From contig JAODGP010000051.1 of the NCBI GenBank assembly GCA_025464345.1, positions 1 through 16,896 of the forward strand: a stretch of DNA of 16,896 bases, in the 5' to 3' direction. The first letter of the stretch is position 1; each line of letters begins with the position of its first letter. Position numbers and translations under genes: made by a program. This DNA is from Methanosarcinales archaeon (lineage in GTDB: Archaea > Halobacteriota > Syntropharchaeia > Alkanophagales > Methanospirareceae). Below are positions 12,523-16,896 of the stretch, piece after piece. Below the pieces are notes generated by a model. That model was not told the DNA's origin, ran no database searches, and saw nothing but the letters and a program-made list of their open reading frames with translations.

Positions 12523-15278
12523 AGGTGCTAACGCTGCGGAATTATCGTAAATACAGGGATGTCTGTATAGAATTCCCTGATGGCGTGATAGGCATCATTG
12601 GTCTGAACGGTGTGGGTAAGACGACGCTGGTAGAGGCGATAGGCTGGGCACTGTTTGGGCACCACGCTGCACGAACGACCAAGGAGCTGATAAAACGAGA
12701 AGGCGCTTCGCCACATGAACCCTGTCAGGTGGGGCTGGAGTTTGAGCTGGAAGGTGATAACTATCGAGTGGTAAGGGAGATGTCTGGCAAGAATCTGATG
12801 CCAAAGGCGCGGCTTGTTATCAATGGAAGACTGATCACCAGCAATGCAGAGGAGGTGACACGGGTTTTGGAGGAGAGATTGGGCATGGATTATCAGTCAT
12901 TCTTCACTTCTATCTTCGCCCGGCAGAAGGAGCTGAATGCGCTATCCTCGATGAAAGCAGCAGAGCGTAAGAAACTCATGCTGCGTATGCTCGGCATAGA
13001 ACGGATAGAGAGGAGTATACAGGCGATACGAGAGGATAAAAGGGGTAAAGAGAAGAAGATAGAAGGTATAAAGACCGCCATCTTCGATAAAGACGGCAGG
13101 AAGAAGATAGAAGTGTTCAGAACAAAGCTAAAGGAGCTGGATAAAGCAAAAGAAGCACTTCTACCACTTATTGCCGGGATAGAAGCAGATACAGAGCGTA
13201 AGAAGCGTGTGGTACTGGCAACGAAGCGGCAGCTTGAGCTCGAAACCGGGAAATACGAGAGATATGTGGAGCTGAGCAATACACTGGGAGGAAGGCGGAG
13301 CGATCTGGAGAATACACGTAAGCGCAGAGATGAGAGGGAGAAAGAACTTGCCGCACTTATAGATAAGAAGAAGCGGCTTGAGGCTATAGAACCCGAGGAG
13401 AGACGGTATTTCGAGTTGAAAACGCGTAAAGAAGAGCTTGAGCGGCTGAAGGAGCTCAATCAGCGCAGGATGGAGCTGAACAAGCGTAAGGAGAAGACCT
13501 TACGGGAGATAACTCACAGGACCGGTGTGATTCGCAATTTGAGACAGGGGCTAACCGAGTATAAAGACGTTGAAGAGGAGTTAGAGACGCATATGCGGCT
13601 CAGGACAGAGCTTGAGCGGCTGAAGGAGCTCAATCAGCGTAAAGATGAGCTTCTTAAACGTAAAGAGCGTGCGATGCAGGAGGTAAAGAGCAGGGAATCG
13701 GAGATCGTGCAGCGTAAGGCAGAGCGACGGCTGTTCGAGGCTGATGAGGCGCGGCTGGAGACGGTAAAGAACGAGATAGAGGTATTGAGGCATGATAAGG
13801 AGAGCCTGCATTCCGCTATCGGCGCTTATAAAGCTGAGATACAGCAGATAAAGCGTGATATGAAAGCGAATAGGGATAAACTCGCAAAGATAGAAGCACT
13901 TGGTCCTGAGGGTGAATGTCCAATGTGTGAACGTCAACTGGGCACGCACTACGATGTACTGATAGAGAAACTGAAGGATGAGCTGAGAAGCAGTGAAGAG
14001 AAGCTTTACACGGCGTTTAATGAGTACAAGAATAAGAAACAGGAGCTCGTTGCAAAGGATAATGCGGAGAGAAGACTTGCAGAGCGATTGAAAGAACTGG
14101 AGAAGCGGGTGAATCGCAAAAGGGAGCTGGATACAGAGATAGAGCAGGGCGTGCGGGAATTGAACGTGTGGCGTGCGGAGTTAAAGGAGGTTTTAATGGA
14201 CCTTAAGCCGCTGGAGGAGGTTGAATTCGATAATAATCAGTATAAGGCGGTAGTAGAGCGTATAAGCGAACTGGAGAAGCGTGTACGAGCGAAGAATGAG
14301 CTGGAGGTGAAGATATCGCACGAGGAACGCGAACTGGCGCGCTGGCAGGAAGAGCTGGAGCATATAATGAGCGATTTGAAGCCCGTTGCGGATGTCGTGT
14401 TTGATGTTAAAGATTATAACACGGTTGTAAGGGACCTGGAAGCGGTTGAGCGTGTGTATCACGAGATAATCAGCTTGAGAGCGGAGATAAAGCGTACGGA
14501 TATGGTGAAGGCGGATATACAGAAATTGAGGGATGAGGAACGGAGGATTGTGGCTGAGATAGCGGAATTGAGGAAGCAGGTGGAGGCACTGGCATTTGAT
14601 AAGATGGCGTATGTGGAGTTGAAGTCGAGATACGAGCGAGAGAGCGAGGAACTGAACGAACTGAAGCTGGAGCTCGTGGGTAAGAGGAACGAACTCGATA
14701 GTCTGGACAGGGAGAAGGAGCGTGTAAAGGCAGATATAGAGGAGCAGAAACGGCTGATGGAGGAGAAGGAGCGGGAAGAGGAGGATATAATGTATCTTAA
14801 CCTGCTGGAGAAGATAATGAGCGATTTCAAGGTGTACATGGTGGGGATGATACGCCCGATGCTATCGGATTACGCATCGGAGATGCTCAGGCGATTGACG
14901 GACGGCAAGTACAGTAAGCTGGAGCTGGATGAGGATTATAACATATATATCTACGAGGATGGTACGGCGTACGAGCTGAATAGATTCTCAGGTGGCGAGG
15001 AGGATCTGGCGAACCTCTGCCTTCGACTGGCGATCTCCGCAGTTGTTGCAGAGAGAAGTGCTATTCAGACCCATTTCATTATTTTAGATGAGATCTTCGG
15101 CTCACAGGATATGCTACGGAAACGGAATATTATAACAGCATTGAGTGAACTCTCGAAGAAGTTCAGGCAGATCTTTCTTATCACGCATATAGAGGATATT
15201 AAGGACTATATGGAGTACGTGTTGCGGGTGAGCGAGGATGAGGAGGGAGTGAGCTGGGTGAGCATGGAGAGGGGATAG
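12513..15278 (+). CDS. rad50: DNA double-strand break repair ATPase Rad50
   Basis: SMC-like ATPase that pairs with Mre11 nuclease to detect and process DNA ends. In this 921-residue protein the N-terminal head has Walker A GLNGVGKT (30-37) and TSIFARQKELNAL (Q-loop region, about 128-140). Long coiled coils of heptad type follow, with a zinc hook CPMC (C469-C472) near the middle that dimerises two molecules through Zn. The C-terminal head has signature FSGGEEDLANLC (from 825) and Walker B FIILDEIFG (from 855), ending in the LITHIEDIKDYM region. Each arm contains internal 58-residue repeats (308-365 and 366-423; 529-586 and 587-644). No Mre11, HerA or NurA gene is adjacent, unlike many archaea. 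ATG 12513 is fixed by the in-frame TAA just before it. The stop abuts the convergent atpC stop with no gap. Confidence 0.93.
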   Translation: MLLKVLTLRNYRKYRDVCIEFPDGVIGIIGLNGVGKTTLVEAIGWALFGHHAARTTKELIKREGASPHEPCQVGLEFELEGDNYRVVREMSGKNLMPKARLVINGRLITSNAEEVTRVLEERLGMDYQSFFTSIFARQKELNALSSMKAAERKKLMLRMLGIERIERSIQAIREDKRGKEKKIEGIKTAIFDKDGRKKIEVFRTKLKELDKAKEALLPLIAGIEADTERKKRVVLATKRQLELETGKYERYVELSNTLGGRRSDLENTRKRRDEREKELAALIDKKKRLEAIEPEERRYFELKTRKEELERLKELNQRRMELNKRKEKTLREITHRTGVIRNLRQGLTEYKDVEEELETHMRLRTELERLKELNQRKDELLKRKERAMQEVKSRESEIVQRKAERRLFEADEARLETVKNEIEVLRHDKESLHSAIGAYKAEIQQIKRDMKANRDKLAKIEALGPEGECPMCERQLGTHYDVLIEKLKDELRSSEEKLYTAFNEYKNKKQELVAKDNAERRLAERLKELEKRVNRKRELDTEIEQGVRELNVWRAELKEVLMDLKPLEEVEFDNNQYKAVVERISELEKRVRAKNELEVKISHEERELARWQEELEHIMSDLKPVADVVFDVKDYNTVVRDLEAVERVYHEIISLRAEIKRTDMVKADIQKLRDEERRIVAEIAELRKQVEALAFDKMAYVELKSRYERESEELNELKLELVGKRNELDSLDREKERVKADIEEQKRLMEEKEREEEDIMYLNLLEKIMSDFKVYMVGMIRPMLSDYASEMLRRLTDGKYSKLELDEDYNIYIYEDGTAYELNRFSGGEEDLANLCLRLAISAVVAERSAIQTHFIILDEIFGSQDMLRKRNIITALSELSKKFRQIFLITHIEDIKDYMEYVLRVSEDEEGVSWVSMERG
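13433..13639 (+). repeat. Internal direct repeat in the first Rad50 arm
   Basis: Bases 13433-13465 and 13607-13639 are identical over 33 bases, 174 bases (58 codons) apart. They encode ELERLKELNQR at residues 308 and 366. The exact identity, including synonymous positions, suggests a fairly recent duplication of a coiled-coil unit. Confidence 0.85.
14097..14444 (+). repeat. Protein-level tandem repeat in the second Rad50 arm
   Basis: Two 58-residue units start at L529 (base 14097) and L587 (base 14271), again 174 bases apart. Both share LEKRV, a central W (WRAEL and WQEEL), DLKP and FD followed by a tyrosine (NNQYKAVV and VKDYNTVV). The DNA has diverged more than in the first arm, so this duplication is older or less constrained. 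Confidence 0.7.
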
Positions 15279-16292
15279 TCATATAAGAAGCCTGGCTGTA
15301 TCTTCAGCGGGCAGTTCGTTCTCTTTGCATACCGCTATGGTACTGATATTCCTTATCTCCGCTTCCTTAAGGTAGAGATACCCCAGTATAGTGGCTATAT
15401 CGATGGTGTAACCGAGGAGCAGCTTCTTTATCAGTGTGAGGCGGTATCGTTGCAGTGCGAGTTCAAGGGGAACAAGCGATTTCTCCTCCTCGTACTGCTG
15501 TATTGCCCCATTCAAGACCGCTTTATAAGGCGAATCGGGCAGTAACTGTATGGCAGAGCTTACGCTATCAGTCAGGATAGCATCTCGTACGGCATCAAAC
15601 TCAAATTCGTAAGAATACGGCATAAGGTATCGTTCTATCTCAGTTCCAGCCACGCCCTCCCATTTGCACCGCAGGAGTATCATGAGGTTGGTGGTGTCCA
15701 CTTCCGCACCTATAACTTTACGTGCTATCTCCCGATCTCTTCTCTGTAAATGCCTCATTCTGTTCCAGATGGAATCGAACAATTCGTGATCAAGAGCGGT
15801 TTCAAGCTCCAGCAGCCGCTGACCGCTACTGGACTCCAGTATTCTCCTGTACGGGTCTTCCAATCGCTTTATCGCACCGTCTAACGAATCGGCATCGATC
15901 AATATGCTCATATGGCGTCTGAAGAAAGACTCGACCGGGAATAGTAGAGGCGCTTCCATAACACCAGCAAATTTTGATCTCAATATCGCCTTCACGTTCA
16001 TCACCTCGAACCGGCGGAGGAGCTCGATGAAGAAGTCCTTCACCGGTGGCTTCGTTGATCTTATCACCATCAGGTACTCGTCTACCAGTTCATGCTTCAA
16101 TGCCCCCTCTATCGCACGTGCATCAACCACTGTGAGCCCCTCTATGCTCGCTTTATACGGGCTTTCCAGCATAAGGGTTAAGAAATCGCCTTTACGTGCA
16201 TCAGCAAGCTCTCTCATAGCCCTGATGTCCATCAGATCAGACACCCGCGCTCTTATCCGTGCAAATACGTATGCATACCCGGATACACTCAT
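15279..16292 (-). CDS. atpC: A-type (V-type) ATP synthase subunit C
   Basis: Central-stalk connector subunit (V-type subunit d/C fold) that caps the membrane c-ring and links it to the rotor of the archaeal A1Ao ATP synthase. Its 337 residues are all-helical and match the family, with the N-terminal GYAYVFARIRARVSDLMD, LMLESPYKASIEGL, DEYLMVIRS, a repeat of similar three-part folding (PYRRILESS, SPYKAVL) and the C-terminal YTIDIATILGYLYLKEAEIRNISTIA. No other atp gene is in the window, although atpC normally lies in the atpHIKECFABD cluster. ATG 16290-16292 is 19 bases from the 3' end of the upstream tRNA and has no visible Shine-Dalgarno, so it may be expressed from the tRNA promoter. The stop abuts rad50's stop. 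Confidence 0.88.
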   Translation of the reverse strand: MSVSGYAYVFARIRARVSDLMDIRAMRELADARKGDFLTLMLESPYKASIEGLTVVDARAIEGALKHELVDEYLMVIRSTKPPVKDFFIELLRRFEVMNVKAILRSKFAGVMEAPLLFPVESFFRRHMSILIDADSLDGAIKRLEDPYRRILESSSGQRLLELETALDHELFDSIWNRMRHLQRRDREIARKVIGAEVDTTNLMILLRCKWEGVAGTEIERYLMPYSYEFEFDAVRDAILTDSVSSAIQLLPDSPYKAVLNGAIQQYEEEKSLVPLELALQRYRLTLIKKLLLGYTIDIATILGYLYLKEAEIRNISTIAVCKENELPAEDTARLLI

Positions 16293-16311
16293 GCTTCCAT
16301 CGGCTACTCTA

Positions 16312-16385
16312 TGGGGCTGCGGAGATTTGAACTCCGGTTACCAGCTCCCCGAGCTGGGAGGATAACCTGGCTACCTTACAGCCCC
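16312..16385 (-). tRNA. tRNA-Pro (anticodon GGG), with C at position 33
   Basis: A full cloverleaf folds on the minus strand over 74 bases. The acceptor stem is GGGGCTG/CAGCCCC (7 pairs) with discriminator A. The D arm has an AGG/CCT stem and a loop with GG, the anticodon stem is CCAGC/GCTGG, the variable loop has four bases, and the T arm is CGGAG/CTCCG with loop TTCAAAT. No CCA is encoded and no intron is seen. The anticodon loop reads TCGGGGA, giving anticodon GGG (proline). Position 33, almost always U, is C here, so the loop could also pair further (TC with GA), leaving only GGG unpaired. atpC starts 19 bases downstream on the same strand. Confidence 0.82.
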
Positions 16386-16673
16386 TCCTCATATATCTGG
16401 ACTTTCGTCATTATAAAACTTGTGGTATTGATGACTTCATCCCGAAAGTCAATAATTCGTCTGGATTGCCTGAATACGCCTCTATTTGCCATGCCGGGCA
16501 TCCCTTAGCCGTAGCGTTTGACTTGAGAACGGCTTTCCACCTTTATCCGCCACCGCCTCATACTGAAATGCTAATATATTAGATGAAACATTTCTCTTAT
16601 ACATGTCCCATGGTAAAAGGATGCTTTGCTAAAAATCGAAGGTCACGCTACCCTTACGGGATGAAGCCGAAGA
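16386..16673. other. Intergenic region between tRNA-Pro and cas6
   Basis: This 288-base gap lies between divergent genes. It holds the tRNA promoter, an inverted repeat GACTTTCG (16400-16407) with CGAAAGTC (16443-16450), a small palindrome ATGCCGGGCAT (16491-16501), a 12-base palindrome CTAATATATTAG (16571-16582) and a TTATACAT element (about 16593-16600), either of which could serve the cas6 promoter. I see no CRISPR repeats, no recognisable gene and no transposon ends. Confidence 0.5.
16411..16418 (-). promoter_or_regulatory. TATA box of the tRNA-Pro gene
   Basis: On the minus strand the sequence reads TTTTATAA, 26-33 bases before the mature 5' end of the tRNA, the expected place for an archaeal TATA box. 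It probably also drives atpC through read-through. Confidence 0.55.
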
Positions 16674-16896
16674 ATGCGATTGATAGTTAAGTTCGTGCCA
16701 ATGTCGAGTTTTGCGGAGAAGGTGATATACAAACATACGATTCAGGGACTCATATATGATGGTTTGAGGTATGCGGGCTGGGACAGTGATTTTCATACTG
16801 CGAAGGTCTTCAAGTTCTTCTGCTTCTCCGATGTGTTTCCGAGTGGCGATTATGTGGAAGGCGAGGATAAGCGGTTTATTGTGTCATCACCGAACA
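16674..16896 (+). CDS. cas6: CRISPR-associated endoribonuclease Cas6 (N-terminal part, cut by the window edge)
   Basis: Cas6 cuts precursor crRNA within the repeat to give mature guides. The 74 codons present read as the N-terminal RAMP (ferredoxin-like) domain: MRLIVKFVP strand, then YKHTIQGLIYDGL, then FHTAKVFKFFCFSDVFP, and IVSSPN at the edge. By comparison with Pyrococcus furiosus Cas6, the catalytic Tyr, His and Lys correspond to Y28, H41 and K47, so the enzyme should be active. An in-frame TGA at 16662-16664 fixes ATG 16674 as the start. The gene runs off the right edge without a stop. Further cas genes and an array are likely to follow but are not visible. It diverges from the tRNA-Pro and atpC unit. 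Confidence 0.85.
   Translation, partial: MRLIVKFVPMSSFAEKVIYKHTIQGLIYDGLRYAGWDSDFHTAKVFKFFCFSDVFPSGDYVEGEDKRFIVSSPN

Noticed and set aside
12893..13459. A 188-codon minus-strand frame rich in Ser, Arg and Phe opposite rad50
   Set aside because: Its low-complexity composition comes from reading the Glu/Lys-rich coiled coil in antisense.
16376..16501. A minus-strand frame of about 40 codons running into the tRNA gene
   Set aside because: It overlaps the tRNA and its promoter, has no Shine-Dalgarno and no recognisable product.
16311..16508. A 65-codon plus-strand frame crossing the tRNA
   Set aside because: It is antisense to the tRNA and its promoter, with no motif.
16386..16673. Possible CRISPR leader or repeats next to cas6
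   Set aside because: I looked for repeated units of 25-37 bases and found none here or elsewhere in the window. Any array must lie outside.
1..16896. Insertion sequences or prophage genes
   Set aside because: No transposase, integrase or phage structural motif appears in any frame, and gene spacing is tight throughout.

Overview
The window comes from an archaeon that uses methyl-coenzyme M reductase (MCR), meaning a methanogen or an anaerobic methane/alkane oxidiser. It carries two copies of the MCR-activating ATPase A2 (AtwA), McrC, an archaeal-type (A/V) ATP synthase subunit, a CdhA-family protein, the archaeal cobamide-salvage pair CbiZ-CobZ, TATA-like promoters and short leaders. The gene mix (tandem AtwA, McrC away from mcrBGA, CdhA paralogue, Cas6) is reminiscent of ANME-1/Methanophagales or related alkane oxidisers, but no mcrA or 16S gene is present to settle this.

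Layout. (1) 1-1734, plus strand: a CbiZ-CobZ fusion whose frame is open to the left edge, then ruvC. (2) 1702-4536, minus strand: dCMP deaminase followed directly by a full-length CdhA-family protein that has lost the ligands and acid/base residues expected for CO chemistry. (3) 4583-6948, plus strand, divergent from (2): two overlapping paralogous U32-family Fe-S proteins and a 122-residue unknown. (4) 7072-11804, plus strand: atwA1, atwA2, mcrC and a class I SAM methyltransferase, an MCR activation/modification operon. (5) 11808-12358, minus strand: a 101-residue unknown and an 81-residue zinc-ribbon protein. (6) 12513-15278, plus strand: rad50, preceded by an 18-codon upstream reading frame. 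(7) 15279-16385, minus strand: atpC directly downstream of a tRNA-Pro-like gene. (8) 16674 to the right edge, plus strand: the first 74 codons of Cas6, so a CRISPR-Cas locus probably continues beyond the window.

How the genes may work together. Block 4 is the clearest functional unit: A2 with McrC takes part in ATP-dependent reduction of the Ni-F430 centre of MCR, and the overlapping methyltransferase may modify MCR. Block 3 lies just upstream on the same strand, and U32 proteins are known oxygen-independent hydroxylases, so a role in modifying MCR or a redox cofactor is a reasonable but unproven guess. The most unusual single protein is the CdhA-like one in block 2. By motif comparison it keeps the four cysteines that hold the cuboid part of the CO dehydrogenase C-cluster, but lacks the His/Cys pair that holds the extra iron and the catalytic His and Lys. 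It looks like a CODH scaffold put to another use.

Motif comparisons were made from memory of the families, by eye, without alignment software.
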